Shown piece by piece: positions 45,409 through 54,954 of a stretch of 64,000 bases of DNA. The stretch covers positions 558,001 to 622,000 of the forward strand of contig NZ_SIRR01000008.1 of the NCBI RefSeq assembly GCF_011634895.1. The letters are read 5' to 3'. Position numbers and translations under genes: made by a program. This stretch comes from Rheinheimera pleomorphica. Its GTDB lineage: Bacteria; Pseudomonadota; Gammaproteobacteria; Enterobacterales; Alteromonadaceae. Below the pieces are notes generated by a model. The model was not told the DNA's origin. It was given only the letters and a program-made list of their open reading frames with translations, and did no database searches. The number at the start of each line of letters is the position of its first letter. Position 1 is the first letter of the stretch.

Positions 45409-46179
45409 TTAACCATAACGGCCGGTAATGTAGTCTTCGGTGCGTTTTTGCTGCGGGTTAGTAAACAAATCATTGGTGTTACCAATTTCAATTAAATTAC
45501 CCAGGTGGAAAAACGCGGTTCTGTCAGACACCCTTGCCGCCTGCTGCATATTGTGTGTCACAATAACAATGGTGAAGTTTTGCTTTAACTCGTCAATCAG
45601 CTCTTCAATAATTGAGGTAGCAATAGGGTCCAGTGCCGAGCAGGGCTCGTCCATTAAGATCACTTCCGGGCTTACCGCTATGCTACGGGCAATACATAAA
45701 CGCTGCTGTTGCCCCCCGGATAAACCGGTGCCGGGCTGATCCAGACGGTCTTTGACTTCATTCCATAAACCGGCGCGGCGCAGGCTGGACTCAACAATGT
45801 CGTCCAGGTCAGCTTTACGCTCGGCCAGGCCGTGTAATTTCGGGCCATAGGCGATATTTTCATATATCGACTTAGGGAACGGATTCGGCTTTTGAAACAC
45901 CATGCCCACCTGCGCCCGCAGTTGCACTACATCCAGCGCCGGCTCATGAATATCACGGCCATCAAGCAAAATACTGCCCGTTACGCGACAGTGCTCTATG
46001 GTGTCGTTCATCCGGTTCATGCAGCGTAAAAAGGTCGACTTACCGCAACCGGACGGGCCGATAAAAGAGATCACCTCATTCTGATACACATCCATGCTGA
46101 TGCCATGCAGCGCCTGGTTGTCGCCGTAAAACACCTTAACGTCTTTCGCACTGATTTTTACCGGAGCTGAATTACTCAT
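45409..46179 (-). CDS. pstB: phosphate ABC transporter ATPase PstB
   Basis: 256 residues from the ATG at 46179 with GGA upstream; an upstream in-frame extension overlapping pstA is rejected. Walker [17 protein letters not shown], signature [13 protein letters not shown], Walker [14 protein letters not shown], with [18 protein letters not shown] typical of PstB. Powers import of phosphate bound by PstS through PstA/PstC. 55 bases after pstA and 66 before phoU. Confidence 0.97.
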   Translation of the reverse strand: MSNSAPVKISAKDVKVFYGDNQALHGISMDVYQNEVISFIGPSGCGKSTFLRCMNRMNDTIEHCRVTGSILLDGRDIHEPALDVVQLRAQVGMVFQKPNPFPKSIYENIAYGPKLHGLAERKADLDDIVESSLRRAGLWNEVKDRLDQPGTGLSGGQQQRLCIARSIAVSPEVILMDEPCSALDPIATSIIEELIDELKQNFTIVIVTHNMQQAARVSDRTAFFHLGNLIEIGNTNDLFTNPQQKRTEDYITGRYG

Positions 46180-46234
46180 TTGTTTATCCGTTACATTAAA
46201 ATTAAAATCGGTCTGAGCTGGCAAAACGTGGCGG

Positions 46235-47605
46235 CTACCAGCGCTTCTCATACTTTTTCCGCAGCCAGATGGCCAGACCATTTAAGCTGATCATCATCAT
46301 AAGCAGTACGATAATGGCGGCTGAGGTACGGGCTTCAAAGAAATTACGCAGCTCATTACCCTGCCACAAATAAATTTGTACCGGCAAGGCACTGGCTTGT
46401 TCAAAAGGCGATGCCGGAATAGAGGCAACAAACGACTTCATACCGATAAGCAACAGCGGTGCCGTCTCGCCCAGTGCCTGTGCCACACCCAAAATAGCGC
46501 CGGTTAAAATGCCCGGTATCGCCAGCGGTAACACATGGTGGAAAATCGCCTGCATTTTCGACGCCCCCAGCCCCAGCGCGGCCTGCCGGATAGACGGTGG
46601 AATCGCTTTCAGTGTAGAGCGGGTCGCAATAATCACCGTAGGTAATGTCATCAGTGACAACACTAAACCACCGACAATTGGCGCTGACATCGGCAGATTA
46701 AACCAACCAATCAGCACTGAAGCGCCAAGCAATCCAAATACAATAGAGGGTACCGCCGCCAGGTTATTAATATTCACCTCAACCAGGTCGGTAATTTTGT
46801 TACGTGGTGCAAATTCTTCTAAGTATATCGCTGCGGCGACGCCCATTGGCACGGCCAGTAAAATAACGACCAACATCATGTAGAACGAGCCCATAAAAGC
46901 CCCGGCTAAACCGGCCGACGCCAGCGAGCTGCGCGAGTCCGGGTTCATAAACAGCGCCAGGCTAAACCGGTTCTGAATAACGCCGTCAGCGGCGAGCTGG
47001 TCTACCCACTGCCGCATTTTGGGGCTTAGCTGCTGCTGCTCATCTGGCAGGCTGCGGTCGATATTGCCTTTTAACCAGACATCGATATTGGCATCGGTCA
47101 GTAAGTGCAAGGTGCGGGTTTGGCCAATAATAGCCGGATCCGCTACCACCATATCCCGCAGCGCAAAACGCTCGCCAGAGGTGACAACACGGGCTAAATC
47201 ACGCCGGTGCTTAGTGGCGTCCGGTAAGATTTTTTGCAGGCTGTCGGTGATCAGGCGATTAAAGTTGACGAAACCAACCTCGGTTTGCCAGGCCAGATAA
47301 CGCTGGCGAAAATCGTTCTCGCTTTCATCGGCCTGTTGCTGCGGTTTCTCCGGGATCTTAATGATTTTCGGATCGAAGTAGATATCCAGCGTAATGGCTG
47401 ACTGCCAGAATGCCGGCATACCTTTAGAGAAAATATTAATAAATAACACCGCCACCAGCGCCAGGCTAATCAGCACGGCTAGCAAGCCGGTGCGGCGAAA
47501 TAGCTTTTCTTTGCGGTGCCGCCGGCTTAGCGAGGCGACAACCTTTTGCTGTACCAGGCTGGGGTGAACCACTGTTTTTATTGGGTTTTCTGCAATAATG
47601 GTCAT
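46235..47605 (-). CDS. pstA: phosphate ABC transporter permease PstA, long form
   Basis: 456 residues, about 150 more than E. coli PstA. The extra part lies at the N-terminus: one helix (~38-58) and a periplasmic segment of about 170 residues ([18 protein letters not shown] onward). The permease core has five further helices with the EAA-like loop [24 protein letters not shown]. The start at 47605 lies 3 bases after the pstC stop. Long PstA/PstC forms are common in Shewanella-type genomes. Confidence 0.94.
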   Translation of the reverse strand: MTIIAENPIKTVVHPSLVQQKVVASLSRRHRKEKLFRRTGLLAVLISLALVAVLFINIFSKGMPAFWQSAITLDIYFDPKIIKIPEKPQQQADESENDFRQRYLAWQTEVGFVNFNRLITDSLQKILPDATKHRRDLARVVTSGERFALRDMVVADPAIIGQTRTLHLLTDANIDVWLKGNIDRSLPDEQQQLSPKMRQWVDQLAADGVIQNRFSLALFMNPDSRSSLASAGLAGAFMGSFYMMLVVILLAVPMGVAAAIYLEEFAPRNKITDLVEVNINNLAAVPSIVFGLLGASVLIGWFNLPMSAPIVGGLVLSLMTLPTVIIATRSTLKAIPPSIRQAALGLGASKMQAIFHHVLPLAIPGILTGAILGVAQALGETAPLLLIGMKSFVASIPASPFEQASALPVQIYLWQGNELRNFFEARTSAAIIVLLMMMISLNGLAIWLRKKYEKRW

Positions 47606-47608
47606 AAC

Positions 47609-48988
47609 TTACTCGTATTGCTCACGGTATTTACGCACTATCACCAGCGCCATCACATTCAGCAGCAGGGTAATAACGAACAGGGTTAAGCCCAGCGCAA
47701 AGGCCACCAGCGATTGTGGGCTGGAAAAGTCATTGTCGCCGGTTAGCTGGTTAACGATGGTCACCGTTACCGTCGACACGGCTTCAAACGGGTTCGCCGT
47801 TAATGCCGGGCTATTACCCGCTGCCAGCACCACGATCATGGTTTCGCCAATGGCGCGGCTGGCTGCCAGTAACACCGCACCGACGATACCCGGTAAGGCG
47901 GCCGGCAGCACCACTTTGAGGATGGTTTCCGATTTGGTTGCGCCCAGCCCCAAAGAGCCATCGCGCATGGATTTTGGCACCTGAGTGATAATGTCGTCAG
48001 ACAAGGATGAGATAAACGGGATAATCATAATACCCATCACCACACCGGCGGTCAGTGCAGATGTGGCATTAATATCCAGCCCGATAGCGGCGCCTAAATC
48101 ACGCAAAAAGGGTCCAACGGTCACCAGCGCAAAGAAGCCATATACTATCGTTGGGATACCGGCCAATACTTCGATAACAGGCTTGGCGGTATTGCGCAGC
48201 TTTAGCGGTGCGTATTCGGCCAGATAAATCGCGACCATCAGCCCCAGCGGTATCGCCACCAGCATCGCAATGCCGGCGATCAGCACCGTACCTGACAGCA
48301 ACGGTACTAAACCAAAATTGCCCTGCTCACCGACGCCGACAGTCGAAAAACGCGGGTTCCAGGTTGTGCCAAAGAAAAACTCTGTTGGCGGAATATAACT
48401 GAAGAATTTTAGTGTTTCGCCTACCATCGACAGCACGATGCCGATGGTGGTTAAAATGGCAACAGTGGAGCAAAGCACCAACAGCGCCTTTACCACCCGC
48501 TCCACCTGATGCCGCGCTTTTAAACGTGGTGTGATCTTTAACAGGCTAAACAGCATACCTACGGCAGCGATCACCGCCATTAGCGCCGTCAGCACTATGG
48601 CGCTGTTCGCCTTTAGCTGGCGCAAATGCTCGGCCGCATTGAGTTCCCACTGCGCGGCGTCCGCAACCACACCAAAGTTATTTGCCAGATTACTAATACG
48701 CTGCGACACCACCCGCAGCTGGTCTGCGCTTTGGCTGGCAACCTCTGCCGGCAGCTGCGCCAGCACCATGGCATTAATCACGGCCGGCGACAGCCATAGC
48801 CATAATAACAAGATAAAAAACGCCGGTAACACCGCCCACAACCCCACCATCATGCCGTAGTGATGTGGCCGCGAGTGCATACGCAAATCGGCGTTAACTG
48901 TAGCCACTTTGCGGCTGCGGGCCATCCCCAGCTGATAGCCCAGTGCCAGCAACACCAGCAGCACTACAATTAACGAAAGGTTACTCAT
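47609..48988 (-). CDS. pstC: phosphate ABC transporter permease PstC, long form
   Basis: 459 residues versus ~319 in E. coli. An N-terminal helix (5-20), a second helix (~48-70) and a periplasmic segment precede the usual core of TM helices; coupling loop GSLGLGATKSETILKVVLPAALPGI. Partner of PstA in the inner-membrane channel. First gene of the pstC-A-B-phoU run, with its own Pho box 60-80 bases upstream. Confidence 0.95.
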   Translation of the reverse strand: MSNLSLIVVLLVLLALGYQLGMARSRKVATVNADLRMHSRPHHYGMMVGLWAVLPAFFILLLWLWLSPAVINAMVLAQLPAEVASQSADQLRVVSQRISNLANNFGVVADAAQWELNAAEHLRQLKANSAIVLTALMAVIAAVGMLFSLLKITPRLKARHQVERVVKALLVLCSTVAILTTIGIVLSMVGETLKFFSYIPPTEFFFGTTWNPRFSTVGVGEQGNFGLVPLLSGTVLIAGIAMLVAIPLGLMVAIYLAEYAPLKLRNTAKPVIEVLAGIPTIVYGFFALVTVGPFLRDLGAAIGLDINATSALTAGVVMGIMIIPFISSLSDDIITQVPKSMRDGSLGLGATKSETILKVVLPAALPGIVGAVLLAASRAIGETMIVVLAAGNSPALTANPFEAVSTVTVTIVNQLTGDNDFSSPQSLVAFALGLTLFVITLLLNVMALVIVRKYREQYE

Positions 48989-49050
48989 GGTTGCTCCGTA
49001 AACAGCTTATACGCCCAAGCTTACTCAGCTGCGCAGTGTAAGCGGCTTAT

Positions 49051-49068
49051 ATTTCAGTTTTATGACAG
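49051..49068 (-). promoter_or_regulatory. candidate Pho box of pstC
   Basis: Plus-strand ATTTCAG TTTT ATGACAG: second half-site is a perfect match, first matches five of seven, spacer TTTT. It lies in the pstS-pstC gap, 63 bases before the pstC start, on the correct strand, so pstCAB-phoU can be induced independently of pstS. Confidence 0.65.
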
Positions 49069-49076
49069 CAGGAAAA

Positions 49077-49105
49077 CAAAAAAAGAGAACCCGTTACAGG
49101 TTCCC
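49077..49105 (-). terminator. weak terminator after pstS
   Basis: On the minus strand GAACC, a seven-base loop and GGTTC form a 5-bp stem followed by a U-rich tract (TCTCTTTTTTT). It lies just after the pstS stop and would lower read-through into pstC, a familiar way of making more binding protein than permease. Confidence 0.55.
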
Positions 49106-49123
49106 TTCATTACAGTACACCAA

Positions 49124-50152
49124 TTATAGCGATGCTTTCTGCCGGATAGCCTGCGTTATCTCAGCACGCTCATCATCAGCCAGCGGAATTAACCCCGCAC
49201 TTTCCAGCACGCTGCCAAAACCTGACATGCCTTCACTGACATGAAACAGCGCATATTCCTGTAAGCCTGGGATAACACCGATATGAGCGCCTTTTACATA
49301 GATGTACAGCGGCCGTGATACCGGATATTCACCCGAGATAATAGTATCCAGATTAGGCTCGACACCAGATACCGTAGCCACTTTGATGCGGTCGCGGTTG
49401 GCTTCATAGAAGCTTAAACCAAACACACCAACAGCATCTTTTTGTGCCTGTAACCGTGCCAGAGTTTCCGTGTAATCACCGGCAATTTCAACTACCCGGC
49501 CGTCGGTACGCATTGCAGTACAGAATTTACCGGCGTCATCTTTGGCCAGCGCTTTCACTTCAGCCAGGGTTTTACAACCTGGTACCACCACTTTTTCTTC
49601 ATACACTTCGCGGGTACCGTGGTTAGAACCTGGGATAGCCAGTAAAATTTCCTGATCTGGCAGGGCTTTATCTATCTGGTTCCAGCGAGTATAGGGGTTA
49701 GCAACCATTTTACCGTTTTGCGGCACCTGCGCTGCCTGGGCTAAAAATACGTGCTGCGGCTCCAGTTTAAATACGGCGGCATCAACGCGCGAAGCAAACA
49801 CAATACCGTCATAACCAATTTTGACTTCAATGATCTCTTTTACGCCATTGGCTTTACAGGCTTCCACTTCATTCGGGCGGATTTTACGGGAAGAGTTGGC
49901 CACATCAATGGTATTAGCACCTACACCCTGACAAAACTGACGCAAACCACCTGAAGAACCACCAGAACCAACAACAGGGGTGCGGAACTGGGCAAAGTTG
50001 TTGCCAAACTCTTCTGCTACCACAGACGAGAAAGGTAACACCGTTGATGACCCGGCAATTTGGATCGTATCACGGCTTTGTGCCTGTGCAGCGCTTGCAA
50101 TTAAGGTCATACCGGCAGCCAGCAACAGGTTGGAGATTTTATTCAGCTTCAT
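49124..50152 (-). CDS. pstS: phosphate-binding protein PstS
   Basis: 342 residues from the ATG at 50152, behind GAGGAA. Signal peptide ending SAAQAQ, then IQIAGSSTVLPFSSVV and VGSGGSSGGLRQFCQG, whose Ser/Thr/Gly residues hydrogen-bond phosphate, and a C-terminal GVFGLSFYEANRDRIKV. Periplasmic high-affinity phosphate receptor for PstCAB. Ends in a weak terminator before pstC. Confidence 0.95.
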   Translation of the reverse strand: MKLNKISNLLLAAGMTLIASAAQAQSRDTIQIAGSSTVLPFSSVVAEEFGNNFAQFRTPVVGSGGSSGGLRQFCQGVGANTIDVANSSRKIRPNEVEACKANGVKEIIEVKIGYDGIVFASRVDAAVFKLEPQHVFLAQAAQVPQNGKMVANPYTRWNQIDKALPDQEILLAIPGSNHGTREVYEEKVVVPGCKTLAEVKALAKDDAGKFCTAMRTDGRVVEIAGDYTETLARLQAQKDAVGVFGLSFYEANRDRIKVATVSGVEPNLDTIISGEYPVSRPLYIYVKGAHIGVIPGLQEYALFHVSEGMSGFGSVLESAGLIPLADDERAEITQAIRQKASL

Positions 50153-50204
50153 ATCAATTCCTCGGTCATCCGATTTATGTACGCCGCTAGTTTGCTGCAT
50201 TTTT

Positions 50205-50222
50205 ATTGCACTATTATGACAA
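50205..50222 (-). promoter_or_regulatory. weak candidate Pho box of pstS
   Basis: ATTGCAC TATT ATGACAA: one good half-site and one poor one, 53-70 bases upstream of pstS. Reported because pstS is a standard PhoB target, but sequence support is low. Confidence 0.35.
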
Positions 50223-50272
50223 GCAAGAATTAATTAACCTGCACAGCAAAAAAACTGCACTGAGCCGCACCG

Positions 50273-51928
50273 TTATTGCATGACTGCACAGCGATTACGG
50301 CCCTGATGTTTAGCCTGGTATAACGCCTGATCGGCGCGTAACAGCAGTTTATCCAGATCGTCCTGTAGCGGCATATACATAGCAATACCAATACTGCAGG
50401 TGATATGCAGCACGTCGCCGCTCGTTAGCACAAACTCATGTTCTGCCACGGCCAGCCTTAACCGCTCTGCAGACATAATCGCCGTTTTAATATCAACCTC
50501 CGGCAGCAGAATAAAAAACTCTTCTCCACCATAACGGCCGGCTAAATCCGTATCGCGGATGCTTTGTTTACACAGCTCAGCGAAGGCAATCAGCACCTTG
50601 TCACCGGCAGCATGGCCGTGTTGGTCATTAATCTGTTTAAAATGATCAATGTCCAGCATCAGCACCGCCAAGTCTTTCTGATAACGTTTGGCGCGGCGAA
50701 TTTCCGCCTGCGCCTGCTGTATAATCACCCGCCGGTTTACCAGGCCGGTTAGCATGTCAGTACTGGCCAGTTGCAGCAGCTCCTGATTACGCTCTACCAG
50801 CAATTGTTCAGTTTGCGCATGCCGGGCAATTTCTGCGCTAAGGGCTTGGGCCAGCGCCCGAAAACGCAGCGTAAAAAAGCTCAGTAAGGCAATCACTAAC
50901 AGCATCAGCATTACCGATTGCAGTAGCAGTTTATAGTCGACTACGACTTCTGCCGGCCCACTGTAGAGAAACTTATCCAGAGGTTTTAGTTGCTCTACCA
51001 TGCCCAGTGCATGGTACATCCTGGCAATTTGCTGCCAGCGCCCCGGATTCATATGGCCAATTTCAACCAGATCAGGCAACACCAGGGTACGCAATACTTC
51101 TGCTTCATAGTGTAAATGCGCACTGGATTTATCTGGCGCATACATTTGCTTAATATGCGCCACGCTGTAATCGATATTGTCCAGCGCAAAACGCCAGCCC
51201 TGCAGACTGGCCTGCAAAAACGCTTCAGCTTGCTTTGGGTGCTGCGCCAGCCAGTCGGCATGGCCAACCAATATATCCTGATAAAAATTAACGCCGTATT
51301 CCGTCGGTTGAATAACACGGTATGGCATGCCCATTTGCTGCAGCAGGTAAGGCTCATTTGATAAGTAAGCGTTAAAGGCGTCGGTTTTACCGCTTAACAG
51401 ATTATCCAGTTTCATTGATGAGCTGCTCAGTTGCAGCTTGTTAATGGCAAAACCTTCTTTGGCAAACACGGCCAACAGTTCGGTGTTTTCCTGCGACAAG
51501 GTCATTTCTAACCGGCGCGACGCCAGATCCTGCAAGGTATAGATATCGGAATCGCCGCGTACCAGCCAGACACTGGGCGATTTTTGCATAATGGCCGCCA
51601 GTGCTACCACAGGCTTGCCTTCTAAATAGGCCAGTAAAGCGCCGGATGCCGACACGGCAAACTGCACTTCTCTTTGCAACAGCTGCTGTAACACATTTAT
51701 CTCAGGTGCGCCGGGGATAATGTGCACCTTAAGCCCGGCCTGCTGGTAATAGCCCTGTTCCAGCGCCATATAATAGCCGGCAAACTGAAACTGATGATGC
51801 CAGCGTAGCTGCAGCGTAATGTCGGTCTCGCTGGCGTTAGTCGGTACTGTAAACAAGATGCCGCACAGCATCAGCAGCAAGCTGGCTGCTCTGAGGCGTG
51901 ATACAGAACTTACACAGGTGTTCAACAA
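50273..51928 (-). CDS. membrane diguanylate cyclase with NMT1/THI5-type sensor domain
   Basis: About 551 residues using the TTG at 51928, which has AGGGA 7 bases upstream; the ATG at 51946 is an alternative without a ribosome site. Signal-anchor, then a periplasmic NMT1/THI5-like binding domain (~35-270: LRWHHQFQFAGYYMALEQGYY), a transmembrane helix (~334-355) and a GGDEF domain with active site GGEEF at 467-471. An inhibitory RxxD site (Arg458-Asp461) sits five residues before it, so product inhibition is expected. It should make c-di-GMP in response to a pyrimidine- or similar small ligand. Located after pstS upstream, but not in an obvious operon with it. Confidence 0.9.
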   Translation of the reverse strand: MLNTCVSSVSRLRAASLLLMLCGILFTVPTNASETDITLQLRWHHQFQFAGYYMALEQGYYQQAGLKVHIIPGAPEINVLQQLLQREVQFAVSASGALLAYLEGKPVVALAAIMQKSPSVWLVRGDSDIYTLQDLASRRLEMTLSQENTELLAVFAKEGFAINKLQLSSSSMKLDNLLSGKTDAFNAYLSNEPYLLQQMGMPYRVIQPTEYGVNFYQDILVGHADWLAQHPKQAEAFLQASLQGWRFALDNIDYSVAHIKQMYAPDKSSAHLHYEAEVLRTLVLPDLVEIGHMNPGRWQQIARMYHALGMVEQLKPLDKFLYSGPAEVVVDYKLLLQSVMLMLLVIALLSFFTLRFRALAQALSAEIARHAQTEQLLVERNQELLQLASTDMLTGLVNRRVIIQQAQAEIRRAKRYQKDLAVLMLDIDHFKQINDQHGHAAGDKVLIAFAELCKQSIRDTDLAGRYGGEEFFILLPEVDIKTAIMSAERLRLAVAEHEFVLTSGDVLHITCSIGIAMYMPLQDDLDKLLLRADQALYQAKHQGRNRCAVMQ

Positions 51929-52321
51929 TGCAATGTCCCTGAGCATAGATGACAAGGTTACCGCTGTAGTATAGGAGAGTCTGGCATAACTGACAGCCAA
52001 ACCGGGACATCTGGCGTGATGTCAGCAGTTCGCAAGGTAAATGAGATGCTAAGAACCACCCCAAATAAATTTATTAACAATAATAAAATCTCTGGTTATC
52101 AGATAGGCGTGTCAGTTTTATTTACAACTTCAACTGGTCTTGCCTGTATAAAACTTAACCATCTCATTTGATCTAAGCCGTCTCATCGTCTTATATCAAC
52201 ACGGCTTAATTTATGCAGTATGCCAAATTCTAAATGTAATTTGCATTTAGTAAAACGGTCGCCAGACAGGCATCGGCAGTACTGTTAAGGCGATGTAAAA
52301 TAAGAAAAGGAGTCTTCATTT
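51929..52321. other. 393-base divergent AT-rich spacer with inverted repeats
   Basis: Lies between the GGDEF gene and the second S8 protease. AAATGAGATG (52039-52048) and CATCTCATTT (52160-52169) form a perfect 10-bp inverted repeat 111 bases apart. CTAAATG (52230-52236) and CATTTAG (52244-52250) form a second, tight one, a plausible operator for the protease. No confident -10/-35 was assigned. The ribosome site is AGGAG, about 10 bases before the protease ATG. Confidence 0.45.
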
Positions 52322-54892
52322 ATGTTTTCGAAGAAAAATAAATCTGCAATTAGCGTCCATGTCGCCTCGGTCTGCCTGCTAGCTTTGAGTATCCAGTCAG
52401 CTTTAGCACAACAAGTCCCGGCCAACAACGCTGAAGGCGGCAACCTGTGGTTTGTTGAACTGGCGACCAAACCGGTTGCTGATGGCAATAGCAAAAACAA
52501 CGTCAAACAAGCGCAAGCCCAATTCCGCAAAGCAGCCCGCGATGCTGATGTCAGCTTTACAGAGCGGCGCAGCTTTGACACCTTATTTAACGGTTTCTCG
52601 GTTGAAATCAGCCCGGCACAACGGGCTAAACTAATGCAGGTTCCCGGCGTAAAAGCTATTTACCCGGTAGAATTGATTCAGGCACCGGCACCTGATGTGC
52701 GCTCTGCCGGCTCTGCGGCAGATATGGCCACAGCAATTGGCATGACCGGCGCCGATATTGCACAAAATTCGCTGGGCTATACCGGCACCGGCATTAAAGT
52801 GGCGGTAATGGATACCGGTATCGATATCGATCACCCGGACTTTGGTGGTAATGGCAGCAATGGCAGTACTGCTTTTCCTACGCCGCGGGTAGCCTACGGT
52901 TACGATTTTGTTGGTGATGCTTTTAATGCTGACTCAACCAGCCCCAGCTATAACCCGATTGCCACGCCGGACAATAATCCGGATGATTGTGGCGGCCATG
53001 GGACACATGTTGCCGGTATTGTCGGTGCTAATGGCACAGTAAAAGGCGTAGCGCCTGATGTGACCTTTGGCGCCTACCGGGTATTTGGCTGTAATGGCAG
53101 CACCACCGCCGACATTATGATCGCGGCGATGGAGCAAGCCTATGCCGATGGCATGCACATTTTGAACATGAGCATTGGCTCAGCCTTTCAATGGCCGCAA
53201 TACCCTACCGCGCAAGCCGCAGACCGACTGGTAGAAAAAGGTATGGTGGTGGTAGCCTCCATCGGTAACAGTGGCGCCAGCGGCTTATATTCTGCCGGTG
53301 CTCCAGGCTTAGGTGAACATGTTATCGGTGTGGCGTCTTTTGACAATGTCGCCAGCACCTCCGCAGTACTGGAAGTAAACGGTCAGGACATTGCTTACAA
53401 CACTATGACGTTCAGCGGCCAGGTGCCTACTGCGGGTTCAGGTGATGTGGTCTTTGTCGGCCAAGCCTGTAACACCGACCCATTACTGGTGAGCCCCGCT
53501 GGTAAAATAGCCCTGGCAGTACGCGGTGTGTGCTCCTTTGGTGAAAAAGCCACCAATGCTATTAATGCCGGTGCTACTGCTGTGGTTATCCATAACAATG
53601 CACCAGGCAATTTTAGCGGTACCCTGGGGGCGCAGATTGGCGATGGCTCGGTGCCTGTCGTCAGTATTTCCCAGGCTGATGGCTTGTTTATTCAGGCGCA
53701 AGCCGCGCCGGTGTTAAGCTGGACTGATCGCAGCATGCAGGTTGCACTGCCTACCGGCGGTTTAATTTCCAGTTTCAGCTCTTATGGTTTATCACCTGAT
53801 CTGGCGTTAAAACCCGATATAGGCGCGCCAGGCGGAGTTATTTACTCCACTTACCCACTGGAAAGCGGTGGCTTTGCGACATTAGGCGGTACTTCGATGT
53901 CGTCACCGCATGTTGCAGGTGCGGCAGCACTGTTGCTACAAGCAAAACCAAATACCCCGGCAATGGCGGTGCGTTCAGTATTGCAAAACAGCGCCGATCC
54001 GAAGAACTGGTTTGGTAGTCCGGGGCTGGGCTTCCTGGATAACGTGCACCGTCAAGGTGCCGGTATGGTAGATGTCGACGACAGCATCACTGCCAGCACT
54101 TACATTACGCCGGGCAAAATTGCTACCGGCGAAGGTGAAGCCGGTCCCTTCATGCAAACCCTGACTGTGCATAACAACGGCACTGAAGCCGTAACTTACC
54201 AGTTATCGGCAGTGAATGCGTTATCAACCGGAGGCATTATTACGCCTAGTTTCTTCCTGGGTGATGCCAGTGTCAGCTTTAGCAGCGATACACTGACCGT
54301 TGCCGCCGGTGGTAGCGCCAGCGTAGATGCCACTATAACACCAGCAACGCTACCGGTTAATGGTCAGTACGGCGGCTATATCGTGTTTACGCCAGAAGAC
54401 GCCGGACAGGTTTATCGCGTGCCCTTCGCTGGTTTTGTCGGCGACTATCAGGCGATCCAGGTATTAGCACCAACAGCCAGTGGTTTCCCCTGGTTGGCAC
54501 AGCTTGAAGATGGTTTCTACAACAATTGCACTATGGACTGCAGTTACAGTATGCAGGGTGACGACGTGCCTTGGTTCCTGATCCATTTCGACCACCACGC
54601 CCGTTATATGGAAATGAATATCCTGCATGCCGGTTCAATGCAGCCGGTGCATCCGGTATTCCATAAAACCAATGTGTTTGACTACTTGCCACGTAACAGT
54701 TCAGCGACCGGGTTCTTTACCTTTAGCTGGGATGGTACACGCATCCACAGTAACGGCGGCAAAGGCAAAACTAAGGTGGTGCCAAACGGCGATTATGTGC
54801 TGCAGTTAAAAGTCCTGAAAGCTCTGGGTGACGAAAACAACCCGGCGCATTGGGAAACCTGGACTTCACCGGTAATTAATATCGCCCGTTAA
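52322..54892 (+). CDS. secreted S8 subtilisin-family protease with PA insert and Fn3-like domain
   Basis: 856 residues. Signal peptide (to about 29, QSALAQ), I9-like propeptide, catalytic Asp164 (AVMDTGIDI), His226 (GGHGTHVAG) and Ser525 (GGTSMSSPH). A protease-associated domain is inserted between about 355 and 470. A C-terminal fibronectin-like domain follows the catalytic unit (TLTVHNNGTEAVTYQLSA, near 605 onward), resembling the Fn3_5 part of large cell-envelope or vibriolysin-type subtilisins. No PPC domain, unlike the other S8 protease at 11 kb. Probably extracellular. Ends in a strong terminator. Confidence 0.94.
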   Translation: MFSKKNKSAISVHVASVCLLALSIQSALAQQVPANNAEGGNLWFVELATKPVADGNSKNNVKQAQAQFRKAARDADVSFTERRSFDTLFNGFSVEISPAQRAKLMQVPGVKAIYPVELIQAPAPDVRSAGSAADMATAIGMTGADIAQNSLGYTGTGIKVAVMDTGIDIDHPDFGGNGSNGSTAFPTPRVAYGYDFVGDAFNADSTSPSYNPIATPDNNPDDCGGHGTHVAGIVGANGTVKGVAPDVTFGAYRVFGCNGSTTADIMIAAMEQAYADGMHILNMSIGSAFQWPQYPTAQAADRLVEKGMVVVASIGNSGASGLYSAGAPGLGEHVIGVASFDNVASTSAVLEVNGQDIAYNTMTFSGQVPTAGSGDVVFVGQACNTDPLLVSPAGKIALAVRGVCSFGEKATNAINAGATAVVIHNNAPGNFSGTLGAQIGDGSVPVVSISQADGLFIQAQAAPVLSWTDRSMQVALPTGGLISSFSSYGLSPDLALKPDIGAPGGVIYSTYPLESGGFATLGGTSMSSPHVAGAAALLLQAKPNTPAMAVRSVLQNSADPKNWFGSPGLGFLDNVHRQGAGMVDVDDSITASTYITPGKIATGEGEAGPFMQTLTVHNNGTEAVTYQLSAVNALSTGGIITPSFFLGDASVSFSSDTLTVAAGGSASVDATITPATLPVNGQYGGYIVFTPEDAGQVYRVPFAGFVGDYQAIQVLAPTASGFPWLAQLEDGFYNNCTMDCSYSMQGDDVPWFLIHFDHHARYMEMNILHAGSMQPVHPVFHKTNVFDYLPRNSSATGFFTFSWDGTRIHSNGGKGKTKVVPNGDYVLQLKVLKALGDENNPAHWETWTSPVINIAR

Positions 54893-54911
54893 TCTTGATA
54901 GCGGCAACAAC

Positions 54912-54941
54912 AAAAAAGGCGAACCGAAGTTCGCCTTTTTT
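54912..54941 (+). terminator. bidirectional terminator between protease and tdh
   Basis: A6GGCGAAC and GTTCGCCT6 form a 13-bp perfect stem with a four-base loop. Convergent genes on both sides. Confidence 0.95.
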
Positions 54942-54954
54942 ATTGCCATGATGA

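Noticed and set aside
51979-51996. CTGACAG upstream of the GGDEF gene as a Pho box
   Set aside because: Neighbouring 7-mer at 11-base spacing does not match.
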